Assembly: GCF_902459565.1 (NCBI RefSeq)
Contig: NZ_CABPSN010000009.1
Coordinates: 124,001-188,000, forward strand
Direction of reading: 5' to 3'
DNA: 64,000 nt
Source of the DNA: Pandoraea aquatica
Lineage (GTDB): Bacteria > Pseudomonadota > Gammaproteobacteria > Burkholderiales > Burkholderiaceae
The position numbers were made by a program, and so were the translations under genes. How positions within the stretch are numbered: position 1 is the first letter of the stretch; every line of letters begins with the position of its first letter. Below are positions 30,432 through 38,939 of this stretch, piece by piece. The notes below the pieces were generated by a model, which saw nothing but the letters and a program-made list of their open reading frames with translations, did not search any database and had not been told where the DNA came from.

Positions 30432-31138
30432 CAGAACGGTGAAACGCCGAGAAGAATCGTCTGCAACCAGCCGCCGTTGCTGCCATCGGCGACCTGCCCG
30501 TCGTCCACGCGCGCCACCTTGGCCTGTCCGACCTTGCTCGACGCCACCACATTGGCCGGCGAGATGTCGAACTTGTTGACCACACCTGTGAAGCGGAACG
30601 TCTCCATATTGCGCCCCTGCATGACCTGCTTTTCCCCGCCGACCACGTATGCGCCATTGGGCAGCACTTCCACGATCGCCACCGCAATCGTGCCGGTCAT
30701 CGCAGAACTCGACGTATTCGTACCGTTGCCCTTGAAGCTGCTCGCCTGCTGGCCGATGTTGAACCAACGCTCCAGCACCGAATCGGCCCCGTCCGCCTTG
30801 GCGCTCTTGGCCGTCATGCTCGCGTTACGCGACGTATCGCTCTGCGATTTGCTGGTGCCCGTGGAGTTTTCCGAGACCGCAATCGTCAGCAGATCGCCGA
30901 TACGGTGGGCGACCGGCGTTTCGAACCAGTTCGTCGCCGTGGTGGACTGGTAGATGGAACCGCCGGTCTGGACGTTGGCGACGCGCGGCATCGGCATGAC
31001 GGCCATCGGCGTTGCCGTGACCTGCGGGCCCGAACAACCGCTGAGCGCGACGCTTGCGCTCACGATCACCGCCAGCCAGGCCAGCGTATGGGTCAGTACG
31101 CGCGTTGCCGCGCTCGGTAGCATCGACAGTTTCGACAT
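30431..31138 (-). CDS. flgH: Flagellar L-ring protein FlgH, copy outside the flagellar clusters
   Basis: This is a 235-residue lipoprotein of the FlgH family, which forms the outer-membrane ring around the flagellar rod. The signal peptide ends VALSGC. Family segments include GSIYQ, VAHRIGDLLTIAVSENSTGTSKSQ, a central WF, GTIAVAIVEVLPNGAYVVGGEKQ and the C-terminal NGGWLQTILLGVSPF. ATG 31138 opens just before the signal peptide. No flgG, flgI or other rod or ring gene lies nearby, although flgL at the right edge implies that an flg cluster exists beyond the window. It is coupled to a small lipoprotein gene instead. Whether it is the only flgH or a second, specialised copy cannot be told here. 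Confidence 0.85.
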   Translation of the reverse strand: MSKLSMLPSAATRVLTHTLAWLAVIVSASVALSGCSGPQVTATPMAVMPMPRVANVQTGGSIYQSTTATNWFETPVAHRIGDLLTIAVSENSTGTSKSQSDTSRNASMTAKSAKADGADSVLERWFNIGQQASSFKGNGTNTSSSAMTGTIAVAIVEVLPNGAYVVGGEKQVMQGRNMETFRFTGVVNKFDISPANVVASSKVGQAKVARVDDGQVADGSNGGWLQTILLGVSPF

Positions 31139-31457
31139 GGTGAGGCGCCCCCGCGCCGGTCCCGGATGCCGTATCCGGATGTCTTTCGAAAGTGGTGAAC
31201 GGTTGGCGGGCGGCACAGCCCCTGCCCGACGAAGACAGCACGGCGGCCAGCTTCGAGATGGATAGTAAGAACCGCGCGTGCAGCCACTGCGCACAAATAG
31301 AGGAAAATTTGTGGAGGCATGACGCGCGGCGTCCCGAAGCTGAGAGAATGGCGCGCCGACCACGGGAGGGGCCGCACTCGCCCGCCCGGCCGTCACCCGG
31401 TCGCCAATAGGACAGCAGTCAACTTAAGCCGCTAACTTCGTCGGAACACCCGAGCGC
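31139..31457. other. Divergent intergenic region between flgH and the sensor kinase
   Basis: I see no gene in these 319 bp. The plus side contains an AT-rich patch (AAATAGAGGAAAATTTG near 31300). No flagellar (sigma-28) promoter is visible for flgH, unlike fliC. Confidence 0.4.
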
Positions 31458-32564
31458 ATGAATTCAGGCATCACCCGCAAGCTGTTCCTCGCGATCTTCG
31501 CGACGGGTCTGGTCACCATGGCGGCCACGACGGCTGTCGTGCGTGCCGCCATGGGCGGACACAGCTGGTTGAGCGGCGACAACCTGATGTATCTGGCGAT
31601 CCTCGGCATCGCCCTGCTCGGCGCTGTCGCGCTGCGGCTCGCCCAGCGTCTGCTCGTGCCCGTCACGCCGCTGCTCGAAGCCACCCACCGCATGGCGATG
31701 GGCGACTACAGCGTGCGCGCGCCCACCGCCGGGGCGGACGAACTCGCGCGGCTCGCCGTCGACCTGAACCGTCTGGCGGACACGCTGGCCCAGAACGACC
31801 GCCTGCGCCGCAATCTGCTCGCGGACATCTCCCATGAGCTGCGCACGCCGCTGTCGATCCTGCGCGGAGAAATCGAAGCGATGGAAGACGGGGTGCGCCC
31901 GCTCACGCAAGACGCGCTCGCCTCGCTGCGTGTCGAAATCTCGCTGCTCTCCAAGCTGATCGACGACCTGTACGAACTGTCGCTTTCCGATGTGGGCGCG
32001 CTGACCTACGAGTTCGCGCCGGTGGACATGACCGAGCGCGTCGCGACATCCGTCGCCGCCTTCGGCGACTGGTTCGAAGCCAAGGGCATTGCACTGAACG
32101 TGCACCTGCCGGACGACACGCTCACGGTCGACGGCGACCTGCACCGTCTGACGCAGCTCATCGGCAACCTGTTTGAGAATTCGTTGCGCTATACCGACGG
32201 CGGCGGCGCAGTGCGTGTCTATCTGTCGGCGACTGAGACACAATTGCGCCTGGAAATCGAAGACTCCGCACCCGGCGTGCCGGACGATGCCCTGCCTCGC
32301 CTGTTCGAGCGGCTGTTCCGGGTGGAAGCGTCGCGCAGTCGGCGCAGCGGCGGTGCGGGCCTCGGACTGGCGCTTTGCAAACATATTGTCGAAGCGCACG
32401 GCGGTCAGATCGCCGCGCGACACTCGCCACTGGGCGGTCTCGCGCTGGCCATTACCCTGCCGCGTCAGAACCCGGCCGCCACCGGCGCTTCGGCATCGAC
32501 GGCCTGCGCACTGAGCGCGGCCGCCAGCTGTTTCGGCACCCAAGCCCTGACGACCCTGAGTTGA
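31458..32564 (+). CDS. baeS: Sensor histidine kinase, BaeS-like, with almost no periplasmic domain
   Basis: This inner-membrane sensor kinase has 368 residues. Two membrane helices (~8-30 and ~45-65) are joined by only ~15 periplasmic residues, so it probably senses within the membrane. A HAMP linker follows (~68-118). His126 in ISHELRTPLSILRGEIEAMEDG is the phosphorylation site, and the wording of this box is close to BaeS. The N box is NLFENSLRY, with the G1 box DSAPGVPDDALP and G2 box GGAGLGLALCKHIV. A response regulator follows after 11 bp. BaeSR is known for envelope stress; here the short sensor argues for a different signal. The symbol is tentative. Confidence 0.75.
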   Translation: MNSGITRKLFLAIFATGLVTMAATTAVVRAAMGGHSWLSGDNLMYLAILGIALLGAVALRLAQRLLVPVTPLLEATHRMAMGDYSVRAPTAGADELARLAVDLNRLADTLAQNDRLRRNLLADISHELRTPLSILRGEIEAMEDGVRPLTQDALASLRVEISLLSKLIDDLYELSLSDVGALTYEFAPVDMTERVATSVAAFGDWFEAKGIALNVHLPDDTLTVDGDLHRLTQLIGNLFENSLRYTDGGGAVRVYLSATETQLRLEIEDSAPGVPDDALPRLFERLFRVEASRSRRSGGAGLGLALCKHIVEAHGGQIAARHSPLGGLALAITLPRQNPAATGASASTACALSAAASCFGTQALTTLS

Positions 32565-32575
32565 GCCTGCCCTTT

Positions 32576-33499
32576 ATGCACACGCACTCGTCGACATCCC
32601 TGCAAAGCGCTTCCGGCACTTCCGGCCTTTCCTCCCTTACACCCACGCCACCGGCACATTCGGCGATCGTCTCGACGCCCGCCGCCATGGCGCTCTCGGA
32701 CGCCGCGCCGATTCTGATCGTCGAAGACGAGCCGAAACTCGCCGCACTGCTCGCCGAGTATCTGCGTGTGGCGGGCATGCCGTGTCGCATCCTGACGGAC
32801 GGACGCGACGTGTTGCCCGCCGTGCGCGTGACGCAGCCGCGTCTGGTGCTGCTCGACCTGATGCTGCCGGGCATGGATGGCCTCGAAGTCTGCCGCGCGG
32901 TGCGCGAGATCTCCGAAGTGCCCATCGTGATGCTGACCGCACGCGCGGCGGAAACCGACCGCCTGCTCGGGCTCGAACTCGGCGCCGACGACTACATCTG
33001 CAAACCCTTCAGTCCGCGCGAAGTGGTTGCGCGTGTCAAAGCCATCCTGCGACGCGTGCGCGGCGGCACAATGGTCAGCCCCGGCACCGTGACGGCAACG
33101 CCCGCCGCACCGCCGACACCCGCGCTCGTGATCGACGCCGTGCGTCATCACGCCAAACTCGACGGGCACGAACTGCCACTCACGCCGGTCGAGCTGCGAC
33201 TGCTCGCCACGCTCGCCAGTCATCCCGACAAGACATTCCCGCGCGCGCATCTGCTCGACCGGATGTACGACGATCACCGCGTGGTCGCCGACCGCACGGT
33301 CGACAGCCATATCAAGAATCTGCGGCGCAAGTTGCAGGCGATCCGGCCGGACGAGGAAATCGTGCGCTCGATCTACGGCGTGGGTTACCGGCTGGAGTTG
33401 CGCACGGACATGCCCGCGGTGCCAACCCTTCCGACCATGCAGACGGTGCGACCGGGCGTCGCGGCTATCGACAACCCGACCGGGGCGGTGCCAGAATAG
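32576..33499 (+). CDS. baeR: OmpR-family response regulator, BaeR-like
   Basis: The protein is 307 residues if translation starts at 32576. An in-frame ATG at 32687 would remove 37 Ser/Thr-rich residues and start at MALSDAAPILIVEDEP, closer to family length. The receiver domain has the acidic pair in VEDE, the phospho-acceptor Asp in VLLDLMLPGMDG, the Thr in MLTARA and Lys in YICKPF. The winged-helix output domain ends DRTVDSHIKNLRRKLQ...GVGYRLE. It carries an unusual extra C-terminal tail of ~35 residues after that. It forms an operon with the preceding kinase. Confidence 0.82.
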   Translation: MHTHSSTSLQSASGTSGLSSLTPTPPAHSAIVSTPAAMALSDAAPILIVEDEPKLAALLAEYLRVAGMPCRILTDGRDVLPAVRVTQPRLVLLDLMLPGMDGLEVCRAVREISEVPIVMLTARAAETDRLLGLELGADDYICKPFSPREVVARVKAILRRVRGGTMVSPGTVTATPAAPPTPALVIDAVRHHAKLDGHELPLTPVELRLLATLASHPDKTFPRAHLLDRMYDDHRVVADRTVDSHIKNLRRKLQAIRPDEEIVRSIYGVGYRLELRTDMPAVPTLPTMQTVRPGVAAIDNPTGAVPE

Positions 33500-33541
33500 G
33501 CGCACCCGCTGCCCAGGCGGGATTCATTGAGGAGAATGTCG

Positions 33542-34030
33542 ATGCCGCGCCGCACCGTCACGCTGTCCCCGATGTTCCTGACCACCGCTTCCCCTGTCAC
33601 ACACCCTGTCGCCCACGCTGCGTCGGCAATCGTTGGCACTGCCGAGTTTGACGACGCACCGTCGTCCGTCCGATCGCTCCACCGTCTACTTAAGATCGCT
33701 GCTGCGACTGTGGCGCTCGGTGCGAGCGGCTTCGCTTTTGCGCAAACGCCGGTGTGCTTCGATAGCGTTGGCCGCGCGTTACCGCCGGAGCAATGCTCGC
33801 AAGCGGCCCGCAATCAGGCCGCTGCACAGGAGGCCTCTTCCGCCTCTGCCGCACCGACCAAACGCGACTATTGCAAGGCGCTCGCCGACAAGATCGCCAA
33901 CACGCCGGACAAGCCGGTGTACACCCGCGATCAACGCGTCGATTCGCCCGCGGGCAATCGCGTCGACATTCCTACACGCACAAACCCGCGCAAAGCGCTC
34001 AAAGAGCAATACATGCGCGAGTGCACGTAG
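33542..34030 (+). CDS. Small hypothetical secreted protein
   Basis: This 162-residue protein of unknown function starts at ATG 33542 behind GAGGAG. A signal-peptide-like stretch lies unusually far in, at ~residues 45-65 (LLKIAAATVALGASGFAFAQ). Either the protein starts later at an unseen codon or the first 45 residues are an extended leader. The mature part has a CFDSVGRALPPEQC segment, an Ala/Gln-rich linker, and a basic end with KRDYCKALADKIANTP and a final Cys. Four cysteines suggest disulfides in the periplasm. It follows the two-component pair after 42 bp. Confidence 0.55.
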   Translation: MPRRTVTLSPMFLTTASPVTHPVAHAASAIVGTAEFDDAPSSVRSLHRLLKIAAATVALGASGFAFAQTPVCFDSVGRALPPEQCSQAARNQAAAQEASSASAAPTKRDYCKALADKIANTPDKPVYTRDQRVDSPAGNRVDIPTRTNPRKALKEQYMRECT

Positions 34031-34092
34031 GCGGACACCTACAAGTTAGCGAAAGATAGCAACACGTTAGCGGAACTTATCGCGCTATTTTC

Positions 34093-34120
34093 TTGACAAT
34101 ACCGACAGAGCCCGCATAAT
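34093..34120 (+). promoter_or_regulatory. Sigma-70 promoter upstream of the SYLF lipoprotein gene
   Basis: TTGACA at 34093-34098, a 16-bp spacer and CATAAT at 34115-34120 make one of the best housekeeping promoter matches in the window. It leaves a leader of about 230 nt before ATG 34360. The 329-bp gap 34031-34359 holds no gene; near its start GTTAGCG occurs twice (about 34046 and 34068). Confidence 0.6.
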
Positions 34121-34359
34121 CGACGTCACGCCGATGCACTGATTTCCGCTTTCTCAACACTGTGAAGCGGACATCACGCTACGCTCTCTGGCCGATCAAT
34201 TGTCACCATCGGCATCCGTCGGATGCCAAACGATCGTCCTCATCACCCGCTTCAATGCTGCGGGGACCGGTGCCGAAAGGCGCGTCCCCATCGGCCTGAC
34301 GTTTAATCCACATCCACGCCGCTACGCTTTGCGCACGGCTCGCTTTCCGGAGGGAGAAA

Positions 34360-34962
34360 ATGCAAAAACGCGAATTCCTGATGAAAACTTCCGTCGCTGT
34401 CGCCGCTGCCGCCTTTGCGCTTGCGGGCTGCACGACGACGACCCCGTCGCAATCCGACAAGAGCGATAGTTCGCCCGCCGCGAACGCCAGCAAGCGTCAG
34501 GAGATCGACGCTTCGGTGAACGGTGCGCTCGACAAGATGTACGCCTCGGTGAAGGGCTCGCGCGAACTGGTGAACAAGGCGCGCGGTGTGCTCGTCTTCC
34601 CGTCGGTGCTGCAAGCCGGCTTCGTGGTCGGCGGCGAATACGGCGAAGGCGCGCTGCGCGTGGGCGGCAGGACGCAGGGTTACTACAACACGGTGACGGC
34701 GTCGTTCGGTCTTCAGATCGGCGCGCAGTCGAAGGCTGTCATCTTCCTGTTCATGACGCAGGATGCTCTCGACAAATTCCAGCGTACGGACGGCTGGACG
34801 GCCGGTGCCGACGCCTCGGTTGCTGTCGTGAAGATCGGCGCAAACGGCGCTGTCGACCTGAACACCGCGACCTCGCCGGTGGAAGTGATCGTAATGACCA
34901 ACGCCGGCCTCATGGCTAACCTGAACATCGAAGGCACGAAGGTCACCAAGCTGAAGATCTGA
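34360..34962 (+). CDS. SYLF-domain (YSC84-like) lipoprotein
   Basis: This 200-residue protein is predicted to be a lipoprotein: the signal peptide ends FALAGC with Cys near residue 24. The rest is the SYLF/Ysc84 lipid-binding domain, recognised by ARGVLVFPSVLQAGFVVGGEYGEGALRV, the YYN...SFGLQIGAQSKAVIFLFM stretch and the conserved C-terminal ASVAVVKIG region. In bacteria these are abundant envelope proteins of unclear role. GGAGGGAG precedes ATG 34360, a second Met 7 codons on is an alternative. A strong promoter lies ~240 bp upstream and a perfect terminator 30 bp downstream, so it is a single-gene unit. Confidence 0.88.
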   Translation: MQKREFLMKTSVAVAAAAFALAGCTTTTPSQSDKSDSSPAANASKRQEIDASVNGALDKMYASVKGSRELVNKARGVLVFPSVLQAGFVVGGEYGEGALRVGGRTQGYYNTVTASFGLQIGAQSKAVIFLFMTQDALDKFQRTDGWTAGADASVAVVKIGANGAVDLNTATSPVEVIVMTNAGLMANLNIEGTKVTKLKI

Positions 34963-34992
34963 CGACCCAGGCTCGTCATCGTCTCCAAAGGA

Positions 34993-35026
34993 AAAGCGGC
35001 GTCACTTGTCAAAGTGACGCCGCTTT
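34993..35026 (+). terminator. Intrinsic terminator after the SYLF lipoprotein gene
   Basis: AAAGCGGCGTCACTT (34993-35007) pairs perfectly over 15 bp with AAGTGACGCCGCTTT (35012-35026) around a 4-nt loop. It is followed on the plus strand by GTGTTTTT. It may also stop transcription of the minus-strand ABC operon ending at 35049. Confidence 0.92.
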
Positions 35027-35048
35027 GTGTTTTTGCAGAACGCGAGGA

Positions 35049-35948
35049 TTACTCGTTAGAGAACGCCGCCGGACGCCACTTCAGCAAGCGCTTCTCCAGC
35101 GACGTGAGCAACCAGTCCGCCCCCAACGCCACCACGGCCAGCACGATCATCGCAGCGAACACGCCACTGGCGTTGAATGCACCCTGCGCCGTCGAGATCA
35201 GCAGACCGATGCCCTGCTTCGACCCGAGGAATTCGCCGACGACCGCACCGACCAGTGCGAAACCGAAGCTCACGTGGAGGCTTGCGAGAATCCACGACAG
35301 CGCCGACGGAATCACCACGGACATCGTCACCTGACGGCGTGACGCCCCGAGGATCTGCGCATTCGCAATCATGTAGCGGTCGGCCTCACGCACGCCCTGG
35401 AAGGCGTTCGCGAACACCACGAAGAACACCATCACCACGGCGAGCGCCACCTTCGACGCCATGCCCAGACCGAACGCGATCACGAAGATCGAGCCGAGCA
35501 CCACACGCGGAATCGAGTTGGCGATCTGGATGTAAAGACTGAAGACATCCGAGAGCAGCTTGTTGCGACCCAGCACGATGCCGCAGATCACACCCGCAAC
35601 ACCGCCGATCAGAAAGCCCAGCACGGTCTCTTCGAGCGTGACGAGCACCTGCGTCCAGAGCGGTCCCTGCGACGTGCCTTCCACGCACCAGTCGTAGATC
35701 TGCTGAACGATCAGCGTCGGTTGCGAGAAGAAAAACGGATCGATCCAGCCGATGCGCGCCGCCAGTTCCCAGCCGCCCAGCCCGACCACCAGAATCGCCA
35801 CGCGCAGAAACACCACCAGCGCGCGACGTTGTTTGATACGGCGTTGCGCGATGGCTTCTTCGCGTGCCAGATCGGCCTCGCCGAGTCCGGCGGGCATCAC
35901 CGCCTGCATAGCTTGTTCACTCATGTTCATATCCTCCGTGCCACTCAA
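35049..35948 (-). CDS. ABC transporter permease, taurine/sulfonate/nitrate class
   Basis: This inner-membrane permease has 299 residues, a cytoplasmic N-terminus of ~40 residues and six predicted spans. The EAA-type loop that contacts the ATPase lies near residues 185-215 (FQGVREADRYMIANAQILGASRRQ). It belongs to the SsuC/TauC/NrtB group of binding-protein-dependent transporters. It overlaps the ATPase gene by 4 bp, which makes a permease-ATPase-binding protein system with the next two genes. The substrate cannot be read from the sequence. Confidence 0.87.
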   Translation of the reverse strand: MSGTEDMNMSEQAMQAVMPAGLGEADLAREEAIAQRRIKQRRALVVFLRVAILVVGLGGWELAARIGWIDPFFFSQPTLIVQQIYDWCVEGTSQGPLWTQVLVTLEETVLGFLIGGVAGVICGIVLGRNKLLSDVFSLYIQIANSIPRVVLGSIFVIAFGLGMASKVALAVVMVFFVVFANAFQGVREADRYMIANAQILGASRRQVTMSVVIPSALSWILASLHVSFGFALVGAVVGEFLGSKQGIGLLISTAQGAFNASGVFAAMIVLAVVALGADWLLTSLEKRLLKWRPAAFSNE

Positions 35949-36787
35949 CCGATCTTCACTTCTTCACGCAGATCCGCCCAGATCTCGCGGGAGATGTCGA
36001 TGAAGCGCTGTTCGTAGCGAATCTCGGACATCACGCGCGGACGCGGCAAATCGATCGTGTACGTGTTCTTCAACGTCGCCGGGCGCGCGGTGAGCACGAA
36101 CACCCGGTCAGCCAGCGCAATCGCTTCTTCGAGATCGTGCGTGACGAACACCACCGAGCCCGACGTCGACGACCACAGTTGCAGCAGCTCGTCTTGCATG
36201 AGCGTGCGCGTTTGCATGTCGAGCGCGGAGAACGGCTCGTCCATCAGCAGGATTTCGGGGTTGTTGATGAAGGTCTGCGCGAGGGCCACGCGTTTGCGCA
36301 TCCCGCCCGAGAGCTGGTGCGGATAGTGGCCACCGAACTTGTCGAGCCCGACGCGCTTGATCCATTCGTCGGCCTGCGCATAGGCGGCATCCTTCGACTG
36401 ACCGCGAAACAGCGGCCCGGCGGCCACGTTATCGCGCACGCTGCGCCACGGGAAAACCGCGTCGTTCTGGAAGACGAAGCCGATGCGCGGGTCGATGCCG
36501 TTGACCGGCTGCCCCATCACGCGCACGCTGCCGGCGGTCGGACGCAGCAGGCCGGTGATCATCGACAGCGTGGTCGACTTGCCGCAGCCGGTCGGGCCAA
36601 CGATGGCGACGAACTCGCCGCGCGCCACCGACATGCTGAAGTTGCGCAGCGCGATGGTGGCTTTGCCGTCCGGCGAGATGAAGCGGCACGACACGTTGTC
36701 GAACTCGATGGCAGGCGTATCACGTGACATGCGTGACACGGCGCTTGCCGCGCGCGCCGGTGCCGTGGGGGTAATGGTCTGGGTCAT
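35945..36787 (-). CDS. ABC transporter ATP-binding protein, taurine/sulfonate/nitrate class
   Basis: This 280-residue ATPase of the SsuB/TauB/NrtD group has Walker A GPTGCGKST near residue 65, Q-loop VFQNDAVFPW, signature LSGGMRKRVALAQ, Walker B ILLMDEPFSALD and the switch His in VFVTHDLEEAI. A ~25-residue N-terminal extension precedes the ATPase fold. It energises uptake through the neighbouring permease. About 180 bp without a gene separate it from the upstream binding-protein gene. Confidence 0.92.
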   Translation of the reverse strand: MTQTITPTAPARAASAVSRMSRDTPAIEFDNVSCRFISPDGKATIALRNFSMSVARGEFVAIVGPTGCGKSTTLSMITGLLRPTAGSVRVMGQPVNGIDPRIGFVFQNDAVFPWRSVRDNVAAGPLFRGQSKDAAYAQADEWIKRVGLDKFGGHYPHQLSGGMRKRVALAQTFINNPEILLMDEPFSALDMQTRTLMQDELLQLWSSTSGSVVFVTHDLEEAIALADRVFVLTARPATLKNTYTIDLPRPRVMSEIRYEQRFIDISREIWADLREEVKIG

Positions 36788-36964
36788 GCCCGGCTCCTGA
36801 ATGACGTCGGAACGGTGGTGTTGCGTTTGCTAGGGCTGAGCCGGTCCGCACACCTGACATGGGTCGGGTGCGGGCGGCTTGGCGATTTCGGGTAAGGGCT
36901 GCGCGTCGTGGGGACCGCGCGCCGGTACTACAGGGTCAACCGATGCGAGTCGGTACGTGCAGAC

Positions 36965-38005
36965 TTACTTGGCCTGATCGACGAACTCGTTGGTGTACGT
37001 CTTCGACAGATCGATGTGCTTGCCCTTGACGTTCGGGTTGAACGCGGAGAGCACCTTCAGCACGGTCTCCGGACCGTCCTTCGGCATGCGGCCGTCCGGC
37101 GAATACATCGGCAGCGAGTTCTGCAAGGCCTGCACGTACAGCGCCTTGTTGTTGCCGTAGTAGTCCTTCGGCATCTTCTCGGTGATCTCGGCCGCCGAGT
37201 GCGTGTTGATGAACTTGAGCGTCTTCACGAAGGCGCGTGCAAGCTTCTGCGCTTCCGGCTTATGTTTGTCGAGCCACGCACGCTGCACGTACAGGCTCGA
37301 TGCCGGGTAAGCGCCACCCAGCGCCGCCACGGTGCCTTCCATCGTGCGCATGTCGACGAGCACGGCAGCGTCGCCGGTCTTGAGCAGTTGCGAGGCGGTC
37401 GGCTCGGTGGTCATGCCCGCGTCGATACGGTTTTGCTTGATGGCGGCGATGAACGTGTTGTCCGCGCCCACCGGCAGTACCGAGTACTGCGCCGAGGTCA
37501 GGCCGTGCTTGGCGGCCAGATACTGCGTGAGGAAGTTCGTCGACGAACCCAGACCGGTCACGCCAAGGGTCTTGCCCTTCACGTCGGCCATGCTCTTGAT
37601 GGTGTCTTTGCTCTTGGCGTTGACCAGTTCCACTTCGCCCGGTACCTGACCGAACACGACGATGGACTGAATCTCCTTGCCCTTGCTCTGCAAATCGATC
37701 GAGTGATCGTAGAAGCCGACCACGGCCTGCACGGCACCGGCGAGCAATTCGTTTTCGGCGTCGACACCGGCCGGCTGCGACAGCAGTTCGACGTTCAGGC
37801 CTTCTTCCTTGAAGTAGCCGAGTTGCTCGGCAAGCTTGGCCGGCAAGTAGACCATCTTGGTGATGCCGCCGACCATGATCGTGATCTTGCCGCTATCGGC
37901 AGCGAAACCCGGTGCGGCGGCCAGCGCCAACGACACGCCGAAAACGGCGGCCAGAACGGGTTTCACGAAGGCTTTCGGCGCACGCACGCCAAGGCTTGCT
38001 CGCAT
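36965..38005 (-). CDS. ABC transporter periplasmic substrate-binding protein (NMT1/THI5-like)
   Basis: This 346-residue protein starts with a signal peptide ending PGFAA. GGAGAC precedes ATG 38005, and a longer upstream frame is unsupported. The mature part (KITIMVGGITKMVYLPAKLAEQLGYFKEEGLNVEL) is typical of the NMT1/SsuA-like binding proteins for small organic anions, sulfonates or pyrimidine precursors. LVNAKSKDTIKSMADVKGKTLGVTGLGSSTN is a further family stretch. It is first in the operon with the ATPase and permease. A divergent response regulator gene starts 263 bp away. Confidence 0.88.
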   Translation of the reverse strand: MRASLGVRAPKAFVKPVLAAVFGVSLALAAAPGFAADSGKITIMVGGITKMVYLPAKLAEQLGYFKEEGLNVELLSQPAGVDAENELLAGAVQAVVGFYDHSIDLQSKGKEIQSIVVFGQVPGEVELVNAKSKDTIKSMADVKGKTLGVTGLGSSTNFLTQYLAAKHGLTSAQYSVLPVGADNTFIAAIKQNRIDAGMTTEPTASQLLKTGDAAVLVDMRTMEGTVAALGGAYPASSLYVQRAWLDKHKPEAQKLARAFVKTLKFINTHSAAEITEKMPKDYYGNNKALYVQALQNSLPMYSPDGRMPKDGPETVLKVLSAFNPNVKGKHIDLSKTYTNEFVDQAK

Positions 38006-38147
38006 TGTGGTGTCTCCATCGTTTTTAGGGATAATGGCCCGAACCGATTGCGGTGCCGGCCGGCCCGTCGTGATATCTCTGTCACTGGGCCCGGGCAGCG
38101 GTCCTCTGATGCGTATCCTCTGCCTTGGAGCAAATTGTAGAAAACCG

Positions 38148-38166
38148 AAGCTTTCATCAAGCTTTC
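38148..38166. promoter_or_regulatory. Direct repeat, possible response-regulator binding site
   Basis: AAGCTTTC occurs at 38148-38155 and again at 38159-38166, an 11-bp step or one helical turn on the same face. Such tandem half-sites are typical of OmpR-family regulators. It lies in the 262-bp gap between the divergent binding-protein and response-regulator genes, about 100 bp from the latter. Otherwise the gap shows nothing clear. Confidence 0.4.
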
Positions 38167-38267
38167 GCCCCATGCAGGTTTTCGCCTAATGCTCATGGGT
38201 GTTTACCCGCTGTTGGCGCGCCCACGTTCCGCGGGCACACTCGCCGTCGCATTCTGCATTCGCCGTC

Positions 38268-38939
38268 ATGAAACTGCTGCTGATCGAAGACAACGAGACT
38301 CTGGCCCACTGGCTCGCCCGCATGCTGCGCGACGACAACTTCACTGTCGACGCCGCGCGCGACGGCGACGCCGCCGACCGTCTGCTGCAAACGGAAACAT
38401 ACGACGTGGTGCTGCTCGATCTGATGCTGCCCAAGCTCGGCGGCAAGCATGTCTTGCGGCGACTGCGCGAGCGGCGCAACAACGTGCCCGTCATCATCCT
38501 GACGGCCAGCGGCTCGGTCGACGAAAAGGTCGATTGCCTAGGGGCCGGGGCCGACGACTATCTCGTCAAACCCTTCGAAGTGCGCGAACTGATCGCCCGC
38601 GTGAAGGCGCTGGCGCGGCGTCACGCCCCCGAGCAGAGTGCCGATCTCGTGTGCGCCGATCTGAGCTATCACGCCGGCACCCGGCAATTCACGATTGCCG
38701 GCGCGCCCCTGGCGTTGCCGTCGCGCGAACATGCCGTGCTCGAAATCCTCATGCGCAAGCAGGGCAAGACCGTCGCCAAAAGCGCGCTGGTCGACGGCGT
38801 GTTCGGACTCGACGACGAACCCAGCGCCGACGCCATCGAAATCTATATCCACCGGCTTCGCAAGAAACTCGAAACGAGCCGCGCGGCCATCATGACCCTG
38901 CGCGGTCTCGGTTATCTGCTGCGCGAGAAAGATGCTTAG
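38268..38939 (+). CDS. OmpR-family response regulator, TctD/QseB-like
   Basis: This 223-residue response regulator has a receiver domain with the acidic pair in IEDNET, phospho-acceptor Asp in VVLLDLMLPKLGG, Thr in ILTASG and Lys in YLVKPFE. The winged-helix domain contains PSREHAVLEILMRKQGKTV and ends ADAIEIYIHRLRKKLE...LRGLGYLL. ATG 38268 begins MKLLLIEDN as in relatives; the open frame upstream is not protein-like. It overlaps the kinase gene by 8 bp. The kinase type suggests the TctDE group, which often controls organic acid uptake. The divergent ABC operon is a plausible target. Confidence 0.87.
   Translation: MKLLLIEDNETLAHWLARMLRDDNFTVDAARDGDAADRLLQTETYDVVLLDLMLPKLGGKHVLRRLRERRNNVPVIILTASGSVDEKVDCLGAGADDYLVKPFEVRELIARVKALARRHAPEQSADLVCADLSYHAGTRQFTIAGAPLALPSREHAVLEILMRKQGKTVAKSALVDGVFGLDDEPSADAIEIYIHRLRKKLETSRAAIMTLRGLGYLLREKDA

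Noticed and set aside
35025-35342. Short plus-strand frames over the ABC permease 3' end
   Set aside because: They lie within a certain minus-strand gene and behind a strong terminator.
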